The translations under genes and the position numbers were made by a program. A stretch of 64,000 nucleotides of DNA from Sanguinoderma infundibulare (lineage: Eukaryota > Basidiomycota > Agaricomycetes > Polyporales > Polyporaceae), in the NCBI GenBank assembly GCA_032821775.1, contig JAVLRN010000001.1:1054001-1118000 (forward strand), given 5' to 3'. Below are positions 31,380 through 43,067 of this stretch, piece by piece; within the stretch, counting starts at the first letter, position 1, and each line of letters opens with the position of its first letter. A model generated the notes under the pieces. That model was not told the DNA's origin. It made no database searches and saw only the letters and a program-made list of their open reading frames with translations.

Positions 31380-32500
31380 ACCTGCGCCAGTCCCGCGGGG
31401 GCTGGCGAACGCCTGTCGTGCTTGTCCGGTGGTCCTCTGTTGATCCGGTATGGGCGTGAGATACAAACTTAGGACGACGTGCGAGAGCTACTTACCGAGT
31501 GCACCGTATGCGGCGCATGACGGAAAGGCATCCGTGCTCGAGGGTGCTGTGGACACGACCCTGCTTCAACCGCCCACTGGGGCGGGAGCGGTAGTCGTAC
31601 GCGCCAGCTCGGCCTTCTGCACCGCAATTGACGGGGTTAGCCAAAGTAGGGAGGTGGGAGTTGAGCAGGCTACTCACCACGTCTTCCTCCACGATCGCCA
31701 TCGTGTGGTACACGCTTGGTGATCGAGGAGGGAGGCTCGAGGGCTCGAGGGCGAAGCGACAGTAGGCGTCGTCCGTATCGGTCGAGGGGGGCTGACCAGA
31801 CATTGGGGACTCTGCAGCAGGTCGTTATACGAAAGGAAAGCGAGGTCGAACGCGGGGGCCAGGGACGCGGCGTGTGGACGGATGTCCGACACGCCGTCCC
31901 CGACCGGGAGACGTGGAGTCAGGAGGCCGGGTAGGGTAGAACAAGAACCGAGGCATGAGAAGGGAACGCTGATGAGTCTTGTTGCAAGCAGGCAGGAAAG
32001 GAAGGAGATCTGGGTTTTGTTGTTTTCTAGATGCAGGCGAGCGAGAGAAGATTATGAAGAGCATCGCTAGTGAGCGCTAGTAGTGAAGAGTGGCACTGGC
32101 AGATGATGGTTGTGGATGAGGAGATGGCGCTCCGGGGGTAGTTCTTCATACCCTTCACGATGGTGGCTAACCACCCAACCTCCGGTTCCAATTTGGTAGG
32201 TGGCCGTCCACGTATGGCTAGCCTCGGTTGACTTGCAAGGAACGAGGCTTGCGAGTGGCTTGCGAAGCCCATGTTTGAGTCGCCGGACAGCCCTTCACAG
32301 TGGCTGGGTTTCGGGCGATGTGAGCGACGATAGATGACGCAACATGCGGCAGACATTGACGTCCGCATTGCCACCCTGAAATCCGAGGAACCGTGGCCGG
32401 CTACGAGGCTTGCGAAGTTTGAGATGCTGAACATCTCTTCACAGTGGCTGGGTTGCCGACGACGTGATGGATAGTCCATATCACTTTATGAGGAAGGTGT
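31380..32500 (-). repeat. Dispersed repeat/gene family, diverged copy D
   Basis: Lower-identity relative of copies A-C on the minus strand. Shared landmarks: the GGCGAACG..CTGTC..GGTCCTCTGT block near 31410, the AAGAACCGAGGCATGAGAAGGGAA block near 31945, and the CCCTTCACGATGGTGGCTAACC block near 32155. Protein-level conservation exceeds DNA-level in places: LLMPRFLFYPTRPPDS against LMPWFLFHPPRPPD, and DIRPHAASLAPAFDLAF against DILHGTSLAEPAFDLVP in the other copies. Confidence 0.6.
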
Positions 32501-32721
32501 TGCGGTTCTACTTCGGTTCCTCAGACGTCAGGAGGCAAACATAGGCGGAAGAAGACGAACGTTGTGCATGATGATTCCGTGGCCCAAGTCAGCCCGCCGA
32601 GGACACTGAGTGCGGCCTCGCAGATGATCGTTTGCCGAGCCTAGCATTCCGTCAGCGGTGACTTCCACGCCCTGGAACGGAATACCGATACGACGCTCGA
32701 CAGAAGCACCGTACTCGTCCG

Positions 32722-33676
32722 TCAGCCAGTGCAGCTTCTTTCTCCATGTCGGCCAGACGCGGCGCTCGGCGCGGCCCCAAAGTTGGAGATAAATATGGCA
32801 TCTATGCATCGCCTAGGATGCAGATAGGATGGGCGTGAGCAGTTATTGAGACTTGTGAGACTCTGCAAGCCGCAAATGACCTCGGACATGGCAGCGGCGG
32901 GCGGAAGGTCTGATGGATGGACCACATCAACAGTAAGGTGGGGCAGGGAAGGACAAAGCTGCAGCTCGTGGCCACTATGCTCTGCGCCGGCACGACTCTC
33001 TTGATGGGCGAAGCAAATGTGGATGACCCTACGCAGCTTGGGTCCAAAAAGAACTTGAAACAATCGGTATTGGACAGCTCTTGGAGGCAGGGTACAGCGA
33101 AAAGCGAGAAAACGGAGATTGGCAAGAAGCGTGCTAGATGGTAGATAGGTTGCAAATGCATCTACGATGTCAGGTGTGATAAGGGAGAGGTCCAGAGACT
33201 CAAAGAGTCTGATGCGATGCGCATAGTGCTTCCGTCTAGCAAAGTCGGACTGAATTGGAGACCGCTTGAAGGACTTGGCATAGGTCAAATTAGCGGAATA
33301 AGCACACGTTGACGGCGCCAGGACGTACTAACTGCCTTCCAGAGAATCCATATCCATCCTCTGGCTCCAGAGGTTCTAGCCATAGGTCTTCTGGCAGAGT
33401 ACGAAAAAGAACGGCGACTTTGGGCGGTTCATGGAGGAGTAGAGATGTATCATGTCCGTGCCAGAGACAGGACAGCCTTGCGCCCATTTCGCGGCCAGAG
33501 AATGAGGATTTGACAGATCTCTTCAAAGACTTTGCGTGGAAGCGGGGCAGCATCGAGGGTAACAAGCCCAAACGGCGGCCTCGAGCAGTGCGCAGAACGA
33601 AACCCTCAGCCTGGCGTGCTTGACCGGGCTTCCGGGCCGGACCGCTTGAAGACTTTCTCGAGTGGCAGCCTAGCAA
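32722..33676 (-). pseudogene. F-box/LRR-like protein relic
   Basis: One frame (33676-33290) reads CLWHGHDTSLLLHEPPKVAV and LFRTLPEDLWLEPLEPED, the segment that follows the F-box in Agaricomycete F-box proteins (xLW...PLL..LP.DLW). A second frame from 33288 continues with IRLFESLDLSLITPDIVDAF and LFQVLFGPKLRRVIHI, typical of the next LRR-like part. The frames are offset and no convincing intron joins them, and the F-box itself is missing or degraded. Confidence 0.55.
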
Positions 33677-33988
33677 TACTCGCGAATTGCGAGATCACGA
33701 TTCGATCATGAGCAACGCTATACAATGCGTCAAGTCTTGGATGCCGCTTCCACTTCATGCTCACTCCCAGAAGGACAAAGTATGAATGCGAGCAAACGAA
33801 AGGGTATGCGATTAGTAAGTGCCAGCAGGCAAGAAAGAAAGAACTGTAGCGATGGGCCGTTGGGTGGCAGCCATGCGAGGTCTGCGTCTACTAATGTACG
33901 GGGGTCCGCAGAGAGATGTGTACAGTATTTCAACCCCACGCGATGCAGACACCCTTCCAACCCAATCAGTATTCGCGTCGCCGCACCG

Positions 33989-36380
33989 TTATGCACGGGG
34001 GCGGGGCCGGAATTTCATCAAGCAGCCGTCCTGAGGGAAGAGCGTCGCGATGATCCTGTAACGGAGACAGGGTTAGCCACACGCCACACAACATTAGGAC
34101 TGCAGGAGGTACTCACTGAACCTTGTCGCTCTTCTCTGTCCGGATGTGCTCCCAGTCCATGAGCATAACAGCGTCAGCGAGGACGAGCGCAATGTTCATC
34201 ATCGCGTACTCTAGGCCGATGCACTTGTGCGGCCCGCTGCCGAACACCAGGTAGTTCCTCGGGTTCTGGTTCGCGCTCCCATTGGGGTCCAACCAGCGCT
34301 CGGGCTTGAGCTCCTCAGGCTCAGGGAACACCTCGGGGTCGTGCAGGGAGTTGTAGAACGAGGGGATGACCATGCTACCCGCGGGAACGGTGTAGTCCTC
34401 GGCGATCGGGAACGCCTTCGTTGCCTTGTACGGAACCATCGTCACCGGCGGCTTCACCCGCATGCTCTCGCGGACAAAGGCACGAAGGTAAGGCATCTCG
34501 TCGAGCTGCTCGAGGGTCAAGGGCCGGTCACGGTCACCGCCACGTATGCGCTCCTGCTCCTCCAGAACCTTGCGGTAGATCTCGGGGTGGTCGGTCATGT
34601 GCTGGAACCCGTAGATGAGTCCGGACGACATGGCGTCCTGCGAGGCGAAGAGGAAGGAGAAGACGACCATGGCCATCTCGCGGTCCGAGAAGTCCTTGCG
34701 GCCCTTGTAGCCCGGCTCGGCCATCGTGTGCACCCAGTGGTCAATCATGCACTCAGGCTCCTTACCGGCAGCGATCGCCTGCTTGCTCTTTGCCGCAGCA
34801 TTCTCGAGGTGCTTGAGGGCGATCTTGCGACACTGAACTGCACGGTAGACCTTGGTGCCGGGGAGCGCGAGCGGGAAGTTGACGAGTTCGAGGGCGAGAG
34901 TGATGTCCCAGTACTTGTCACCGATTTCCTTTGCAGCGGCATCGTCGATGTGAGATCCGCAGAACACCTTGAGCGAGGTCTCCATGTTAAGATCGCGGCA
35001 GGTCATCATGATGGGCTTGGCCGAGGGGTCCTTGGCAGCGTCGGCGAGCCACTGGTTGAAGTGTTTCCTTGTAATCTGATCCTGGATGTTGACGTAGATG
35101 CTAATGGACGACAGATCAGCTCGCATTCAAAACCAACGCCGAGATCGAAAGAGAACAAGTGATGAAGGGACGCAAATTCTCAGATTCCTTTGGCCTCCAT
35201 TGAGCAGCACAATCAGCTCGTTCTCTTAACGACGAGGGAGTCGAGTAGCGCCACCGATCTGAGTAAGGTTCGTGTTTCGAACTTTAAGACGAAGTGACGT
35301 TTCATTATGGCGGGACGAGATCGGTCTATAAATGCGATGCAATGAGAGCACGAGATCAACGACGCAATTGGATAAAAGACGTGAACGCCGCAACCGCGTT
35401 TCGGTGCACATCCACAACCATGCCCAAGGTCAGCTTAACCACTCGTACCGGTTTTCACGGTCTCGCGCTTAGCCTCGCGCAGATGCGTAGCAGCGCTGTT
35501 CTTGCATAGGGCAGCCCAGGCTAGAAAATGAACGAACGTGCCAGCGCTGCGTGTGGCGATCAAAGATCCCGCACCATAATGCTCGGAGAATGTCCATATG
35601 CCACACGGGGAAGAAGATCGATAGAGAAGAGAAGCCCAAGAAGACCGGTTACGTACCCGAGGGCCTTGCGGGTGAAGAGGGTGTTGAGCACCTTGCGGTA
35701 TTCGACATGAACTTTTCCGGTAAGGAAGACCCTGCACCGCGACCGAACGCAGCCCTCAGTTTTCTGGAGGCACGCGAGAAACGGAGGGAAGGCTTCTCAC
35801 CAGTTATCCGGGCAGAGGATCTGCTTCGCGGAGTGGACGAGGCAGGGCTCGGCGTGGTTTGGCGAGTTGAGGATCTTGCGCGAGTATTCATTCGAGGACG
35901 CCATGACGATGAAGCTGCGTCGCGGGAAGACAAGAAGGTTTCGGGACCGACGGTCATTGGAGTAGGTTCGATGCGTTGCGCGAATTCAAGAAGCGAGGAC
36001 ATAGATGGTCAGACAGGAGCTACGACGGCCACGGATGTGCAGCGCAGGGAAAAGCCTTACATGTTGAAGACACTGATGGCTGAGAGTGGGCCAGAGCTCC
36101 ACTGTCTCATGTAGCCCTCCATGGTCGGCTTCATCGAGTCTGCGAATTTGCCGATGATTGGGATGGTCCAGCTGTCGCCGGGGAGATGGCGTTTCTTGAG
36201 GCGCCATACGGACTGCTCGAGGACGAGGAGGGCGGCGACGATGGCGAGCGTCGTCCAGAGCCACGTCGCTGTCTCGGGGGAGACGGGGAAGAGCGAGGGG
36301 ATGGGGATGTGGCCCGCAACGTCCCCGGTGAAGGTGGGGATGGACGCAGACGAGGAGCGTTCTCGTAGAGCAGACGCCAT
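33989..36380 (-). CDS. ERG5: Sterol C-22 desaturase, cytochrome P450 CYP61
   Basis: ER enzyme of ergosterol synthesis that introduces the C22 double bond. Exons: 36380-36061, 35914-35801, 35731-35657, 35100-34117, 34055-33989. An N-terminal membrane anchor (ATWLWTTLAIVAALLVLEQS) is followed by PGDSWTIPIIGKFADSMKP, FIVMASSNEYSRKILNSPN, CPDNWVFLTGKVHVEYRKVL and NTLFTRKALG. The I-helix region is VVFSFLFASQDAMSS, ExxR is RAFVRESMRV, and the PERW block is LKPERWLDP. The haem loop is VFGSGPHKCIGLEYA (Cys ligand). The end is LMKFRPRPRA. The order and the VFLTGKVHVEYRKVLN motif identify CYP61 rather than CYP51. Intron 3 (about 556 nt) is far longer than any other intron here. Confidence 0.93.
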
Positions 36381-36840
36381 GGAGCAGGAGGAGAATCCGA
36401 CCGAGAGACAGCAGCGACCAGAACAAGACTCCCTTCGCCGAGCGACTTACAAACACCCTGGCCACCCTTGGCACTCGCACTGGCAGCCCTCGGCCCATCC
36501 TTCACACTCTCCTCTTCCTGCGCTCCCATTGGCCACAAAAGAAATCGGTCGATGTTCTCCTCCCATATTCGTCACTAAATCAGTTCCTTCCGCCATCACG
36601 TGGCCGCGTAGCCCGCGCTCCCACTCTCACAGGGCCTCCACCCACCTCGGCCGGGCAGCTCGGGTCCAGCATGCGCTAAGTTTAACCACCAATGTTGCAA
36701 TACATAATCGTCATTATCAAACCACACAACCATTATACGCCTCCTCTACCGAAAAGATGAGCATTGTGTTCAGACCACCGAGAATCCAAAAAGTCCAGAC
36801 ATTCGCTCTTACGCACTGTCCGCCAGTCAGACACTCCCGC

Positions 36841-39539
36841 TCACCTTCCGACCTGCGCGACCGCCCGTCTCCGCGCCATCCGCCCGATCTTCTTCCCGCT
36901 CGAGAACACCCGACTCCGCGCCTGCAAGCTCCCGACGTCCTCCACCAACGGAAGCGGCAGCGCGCTGGGGTAGAACGGCGTCGGCGAGCCCCACATCGGC
37001 CGCTCCGTCTCCGCCCTCTCGCGACCCGATCGTCCCACAGGCGTGTGTCCAGGCGACGCCCCACCTCGGCGGTCGGCGGCCTCGCTTACCCGCGCACTAG
37101 TCCCCGCCCGGAGGCGAACACGCACGCTCGAGTCAGTCCAGAGCGACCCAGGTGCCTGCGTGGTCGGCATCAACCCCAACGGCCGAGTCGTCGGTGGCGG
37201 TGGAGGGAGTGTGGTCCCACCAAGGGTGCGAGAAGGGGCGTTGGCAGACACCAGCGCCTGCGCACGCGCACGCATCGCGGCCAAGTCGCGTTCGTACTGC
37301 GAATCGCTCTCTGCCGACGTCCCGTCCTCCTCAGCATACAGACGAGCTGTGTAAGAAAACGCCAGTTAGCTCCCCAGCGCCATCTATGGCCGCAGTGAAA
37401 CACCCAAGGACACTCACGCCACCCTCGTGTGCCCCGCCTGCCAGCAACACCGGCAGCGTATCCCGCAAATCCGGACGTTGTCGAAGGGACGACCGTCCCC
37501 ATCTGCGTCCCGCTCCTCACCATCATCGGCGGCATCTGCCACTCCTCCCGCGTATCCCGCGCCGCGCTCCGCCTCGACATCGAGTCCAGCCTCGCCATCG
37601 CCTCCATCCACGAATCCTCCTCCTCGCTGTCCTCGTCCAACCCGAATATCTCTGTCCGCAGACCAGCCATCGACGTCTCCCCCATCCCAGCCGACGACAC
37701 CTCCGGCCGCAACGACACCCGGACGACCTCCTCGTCCCCATCCGCGTTGTATCGCCGCCGGACGCGGTAGCTCCGCCCCTCGGCAAAGTCCTCCTCGTCG
37801 TCCGCGCTGCTCTCCATCGCTATCGCCTGGCGCCGATTGCGCGCCCGTTCGATGGCAGCCCGCACCGCGCTGACGCCGTCGTTCGGCAACGCACCGCCCG
37901 CAGACGTGGACGTAGACGTCGCGGCGTCCCGGAGCACGCCATGGTTTCCCGGAGGGGCGATCGTACGAGACGGCGGTGACAGCGGCCCATCCGTCGGCCG
38001 TTCGCGCGTCCGTGTGGGACTGCCCCATGCGACCCCCCGCTCTTCACCACGCACGCTCGGGGCAGAGGGTGAAGTCGCGCTCCAGGTTGTCGGCACGCTC
38101 TGGCGGAGGTATCGTGCACGGACAGCCACGTCTGCCGTCCGACGCGGCCCCGGCGGGTGGGTCCAGTCGAGAAGCTGCTCCACTGCACTTGGGCGGGAGT
38201 CTCGCTCACTCGAGCCTAACCTCTGCGGAGGTTGAGCCAAGGGAGGGTCAAGCAAGCCGCTGCTAGTCAACCTAGGAAGAGGTGTGGTGTTCATCGTCGT
38301 CGGAGAAGCATACACAGCGCCAGAAACAGTCGTCGGATGGGGATCGCTTGACACTCCGGGGCGCGCAAGATGGGGACCGGGGGACCGTGTTGTAGAGTCA
38401 GAAAGGAGAGGGCGAAGGGCGTCAAGACGCGCGTTGCGGTCGTATATCCACGTCCTGAGCGACTCCGCCTGCTGCGTAATGCGCGCGCCCTCCTGCCGGA
38501 TCTCCTGCGCGAGCCGCGTGATGCGCGACGTGATGTTCGGGGGTATATTCCGCGCGGAGATGCGGTCTTCCGGCACACCAGACGCGATGTCGGGAAGAGG
38601 GAGAGCAACCGGTCGAGGGCGGGGGTCGACAATGGACCTGGAAGTGGCATAAATAGAAGCGGGGGTGACCGTTGGGGTGTCAGCGACCGAGCTGCTGGCG
38701 TTTGACGACGACGAAGCAGCAGTCCGCGCAGCGACCAACAGGCCTAGCGACGTCTCTGACTCGCTCCCCGTGCGCTGCCGGGGCAGGGAGCTGCGACGAT
38801 CCGCCATGACCCGGTCCCCCCGCATCGGCCGTATCCGCCCATCGAACCTCCTCGGCGCACTCGTCCCAGATGCAGCATCTCCATCGCTTGGAGGGGCGCT
38901 GGGAGAAGACGAACTATCCTCGGTGTCAAGCACGGGCAAGGATGGGACGGCCGACACGGAAGGGGGTGCGTTCGGTGGGGGAGAGCGCGAGCGTGCGCGA
39001 TCGGTCATGGTCGCGCGGCTCCGTCGCTCCCGTGTGTACTGGGCAATCGCGCGGCGGAGCTCGTCGAACTCGCTCACGCGCTCGCGGAAGCTCTGGGTCA
39101 TGGTACGGAGCTCCGAACCCAGGGCAGCGAGCGTCGGGTCGGATGCACGAGGTCCGCGCAGGGAGGGGGGCGCCGCGGAAGACGTTAACGTACGGGGTTG
39201 CGGCTGCGAGGGAAGAGGCGCAGAAGTTGAAGTGGAGGATGAAGGGAGCGTACTGTTTTCAGCGGATATTACGATAACGTCATGCCCGGGATCCATAGAG
39301 CTCGTGCGCACGGCGGATGTCCCAACGCCATCTTGCATGTTTCTGGTGCCTGCGGGTCCGGTATAATAGGTGGAAGGCGGAACGATAGATGAGTTATCGG
39401 TCGGGGCGCGTGGGGTGGGCAACGGCTCGGGTATGCGATTGTGCATCCGTTGGAGGGTGGTGAGGCCTTCGAAAGCGTCCTGGATGAGAGCAGCGGACAT
39501 GCGGATCTGCCTCTGAGCCTCCTCAATCTCGCTCTCCAT
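36841..39539 (-). CDS. Large, mostly disordered protein of unknown function
   Basis: About 920 residues from ATG 39539 (MESEIEEAQRQIRMSAALIQ). A long first exon ends at a GTGAGT donor (near 37420) and a second exon continues YAEEDGTSAESDSQYERDLA to GKKIGRMARRRAVAQVGR, stop at 36841. It is rich in Ser, Pro, Arg and Thr. Two short ordered parts are seen: a possible N-terminal helix, and a coiled-coil-like SRITRLAQEIRQEGARITQQ followed by ESLRTWIYDRNARLDALRPL. Late segments are RRRYNADGDEEVVRVSLRPE and an acidic LDEDSEEEDSWMEAM. I do not recognise the family. The steady frame over 2.3 kb and a clean splice argue that it is real. Confidence 0.7.
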
Positions 39540-40188
39540 CGTTCAAGCGTTCAAGGCCGAGTCGCGGGGTGTTTGCGTGCGTGAGAGCACTGTGAAAGTG
39601 TGCAGGAAGTGGTTCCAGGACCCTCTCAGGACCGTCCTGCGTGGTGCGGTTTATAGCTCGGGATCCGTGAGAAGGTAAGAGTGGGCGTACCGTCAGCGTC
39701 CCTAGGCCTTTTCCAACTCCTGAGAGAATGGGTGAGAGAGAAAGAAGGAAGTTGGACAGCGAAGGTCGTGCGCGCGATTGAAGGCAAAAGGCACTGTCAA
39801 ACAGCGGGAACAATACGATCCAAGCACGATACAGCGGGCCCCGACCCCAATGGAGTCAGCCGTAAGGGCCTTTCGTGGAATCGTAGGTATTTGGCGTTGC
39901 GTTGCAGTCGGTCGTAGCGAAGGGCACCGGCAAGCACTGGCAATCGAATTTGTACCTAGCGGGCGCCGCGAACTAACCGCACAGCGCTCGTCTACTGGGG
40001 TGGCGTCAACGGGCCGCTCCAGGCAGTCGCGCACCACTGCGAAAAGTTGCTTGCACACCACACGCGTAACGCATATGCATGCTGGTCTAGTGTATGCACG
40101 GTTGCAGTATGGTGTAACAATAAAGATACTTTTCAAGTTGGCGCATCCCTTCATGACGAGTAGGGACGCCACAGGTCCAACAGCGCAA
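39540..40188. other. Intergenic region
   Basis: Upstream of the gene at 36841-39539 and downstream of the UTP5 gene. Plus-strand frames here are antisense shadows extending from the acidic end of UTP5. No RNA gene recognised. Confidence 0.45.
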
Positions 40189-42688
40189 TCACTCGCTTTC
40201 GTCCTCATCCTCATCTTCATCCGTCTCCTCCGCCTCGTCGTCGATGAACCCACCAAATGTCGGATCGTCGCCATCATCGTCTTCGTCATCATCATCTTCG
40301 TCGTTATCCTCGTCCTCATCGGATCCTTCAGCCGACTCGTCCCCGCTGCCGCCCAGCTCAACGTCCTCAATGCTCCCTTCCTCGTCTGCGCTTTCGACCT
40401 CGACCTCCATCTGCTCCTCGTCCTCCTCCTCGCTCTCGCCCTCAACGTAGTGGCGCGACTCCTTAATCTGATTGGGCTTCTTGCGACTCTTGTTCTTCGG
40501 CATCGGCAGTGGCGCAGGCGGGCCAGAGGAGCGCATCTCGATCTGCGACATGACCATGTCGAGGCGGCCGTTGAGCGACAATAAGCTCTCTTGGAGCGTG
40601 AGCCGCTGGGTGAGCACCGCATGCAAGCCGGACAGTCGAGCGACGAGGTCGGGTATCTTTGTAACGACAAAGTCAGCCATCAGGGCAGCGCTAAAGGGAT
40701 ATGAATACGCACCGTCATGAGATGACCGCTGTGAGCGGTCAAGACCGCCTTCACCCAGTTGATCAGCGCGGTCCCGCGCTGCGAGCTTGCGCCACCCCCG
40801 CCGCCCTTCAGCGCGTTGCCCCTCGCACCGCGTCCCAACCGCTCTACGCACGCAGTGACAAGCGGGACCGCAAGCTGTGGCGGCAGCCTCCGCACAGTAT
40901 TCCGGATCAGCGTGGTATCGGAATGCGCAAGGCATGTCTCCAACAGCCGTGTGTCAGACGAGTGCAACGCCTGTATGAGCGTCCGCGTAAGGGAGCTCGC
41001 AGGCACCGCGTCGACCGGCGCAGCCTTGGACTTGCCGTTGGGCACGGCGGCGCGCGAGCCGTCGGAGTCAGATTCCGACTCGGACCCGTGGGCAGCCACA
41101 CCCTGCACCGCGGTGAGACGCTGGCCAAGGCTGAGCTCGGCGAGGTCAGCGTCGAGGGTACCGTCGACGTCGCGCATGACGAGGTCGTCCAGCTCCCGAT
41201 CTTGTCCGAGCTCGGCACCAGTTCCTACGGCAAGGGAGGCGGATTCATTGTATCGCTTGCTGGGTGCACCCTACAAGTAAATCAGTACACTGCGCTCCGA
41301 GGTTACGATGAAGCGCCTACAGAATCCTTCCCGTCTGTTTGCCCGACCGCGGCTTCAGGCGTCGCGATAGTGACGGAGACATCGGGGATGAAGTTTCCAG
41401 ACGGGTCACGGTAGTCCTGCGGGTGACGTTAACATTGATTTTAACCGTCTCCCGGAATCAGAGGGAGACATACCACAGTGTCAAAGGCGAGCTGCACACC
41501 ACCTGTTACGCTGGCGATTCGTAACCGACCAGCGTTGTCATCGATTGAGGAGACGGTAAGGACAGACAAGGCAGCGGCGCTCTTCTTCGACGAAGGCGAG
41601 ATAACCGACTTCGGTGCGAGGGTAGGAATGGCGCTCTTGCCTTTCGCCGGACTGGACGTGGCAAGGTCGGAGGCAATAGTGAAGACAGAGACCTTTCCCG
41701 AGGCAGACAAGGTCAAGAGGGAGCGATTTGCGGGGGATTCTGCTGGTGGGGACGAGAGGTGGATGGTGCGGGAGTCTGAGTCCAGAGGGACAGTCGCCAC
41801 AATCTTGCCATCGGTCTTGGGCGCAGAAGGGACCTCCCAGACATTGACGAAACGGTCGGCAGATGCGGACGAGAGGAAATGTGACCTGTCTATCCACCGC
41901 AGCTCGCTCACTGGAGAAGCATGGCCAGTGAATTTTGCAACGGTCTTGGGTTTCTGCGAATCGGACGCAACGGCCAGAAGGTGTATGGAGTGGTGCGCTG
42001 CTAACACCTCTGAAACACCTTCCTCGTCTGAGGAGCGTACTGAAAGGGCGGTGTATGGTATTCGATCATCGCCAAACAGCGACTGCGAAATCTGGTTTGT
42101 CCGAGCATCCCACAGTCTGAGTGCACCGTCCGCACTGGAGGTCCAGAGAGTGTGTGGATCTACCGAATTCGCGTCTTGTCCGGCGACTGCAAGGACGGCA
42201 GAGGAACTCGAAGGGTCGGAGAGCGTACGGAGAAGTCTGCCGTGGGTAGGTGAGAATAGTAAGAGCGAGCCGTCAGAAAGACCGAGGACCACGAGCTGAG
42301 GCGCAGCATTACTGGAGGTCGAAGCATCCGCAGCAACGGTGTTCTTCTTCTTCCGTTTGCTCTTCCGAGAGCCATCCTCGTCCTCCGCACCCTTCCCTGC
42401 ACCGTCCGCAAGATCTAACCGAGCCCAGCATAGAGAAGTAACGCGCGCGGCGTCTACGATATGTTCGGCAACGGATCGACGCGTCGCCGTGTCATAGACT
42501 TTGAGGGAGTGTTTGTCTACTGCCTGAGACAAGAAGGCAAAGAGGTGGCCGTCGGGAGAGAAGGAGGAGAGGTAGGTGGAGGTTGTGGCGTCCTCGACCG
42601 CGGGTTGAGAAATGGCGGATGTCGCCTGGGGTCGTCCACGGGGCGGTTTTGAGCGCGGTTTCTTCGCTTTTGACGGCGAGGATGCCAT
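40189..42688 (-). CDS. UTP5: U3 snoRNP/t-UTP component, WD40 plus Utp12 domain (WDR43-like)
   Basis: Nucleolar component of the small-subunit processome needed for 18S rRNA maturation. From MASSPSKAKKPRSKPPRGRP (ATG 42688) come WD40 repeats: YLSSFSPDGHLFAFLSQAVD, TLWTSSADGALRLWDARTNQ, VAKFTGHASPVSELRW and LSSASADRFVNVWEVP. After two introns near 41460-41280 comes the Utp12 domain: LIQALHSSDTRLLETCLAHS, RNTVRRLPPQLAVPLV and LHAVLTQRLTLQESLLSLNG. The tail is a long run of Asp and Glu ending DEDEDEDESE, stop at 40189. An in-frame Met lies 93 bases further up (42781), but the stretch between contains a donor-like GTGCGT, so the inner Met is preferred. The start faces PHO85, sharing about 380 bases of upstream region. 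Confidence 0.9.
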
Positions 42689-43067
42689 GCTATGTGGCTT
42701 TGCTGCAGTGAGCGTGCTGGACCGTGCGGGGCAGGAGAGGATACGCACCTTGTTTTCGAGGAGGAGTTTGACGGGGAGCAAAAGATTTGCTCGCGCCTAC
42801 GGGGTGCGAACACGTGACCTGCCCGATCGCCCTAAATGGGCGTCTAGGCGAGATCTCGAACCCCGACGCCGAGTCCGAGCTATCGGTGGACGTCCTCCCC
42901 GGTCTTCTCGCTCCTTGCCTTCTTCCCCCCTCATCGACATCCCCCCTCAGCCTCACGAACCGCACCGTTCCCCACATATCGCGCCACCTTTCTCCTTGAC
43001 GTCCTCTGCAGCCACGATTTCCCAACACCACCGGCGTTAGTTTCCGCTAACCTCAACCGACCCAATC
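42689..43067. promoter_or_regulatory. Shared divergent promoter region of UTP5 and PHO85
   Basis: About 380 bases separate the two divergent starts. Pyrimidine-rich tracts precede the PHO85 ATG at 43068. No specific operator was identified. Confidence 0.5.

Noticed and set aside
34227..35162. 311-codon plus-strand frame
   Set aside because: Antisense of the ERG5 main exon, which carries all P450 motifs.
36121..37398. 425-codon plus-strand frame
   Set aside because: Low-complexity Arg/Pro shadow spanning the ERG5 first exon and the end of the neighbouring gene; no domain.
40244..40450. Ser-rich plus-strand frame
   Set aside because: Antisense of the acidic tail of UTP5.
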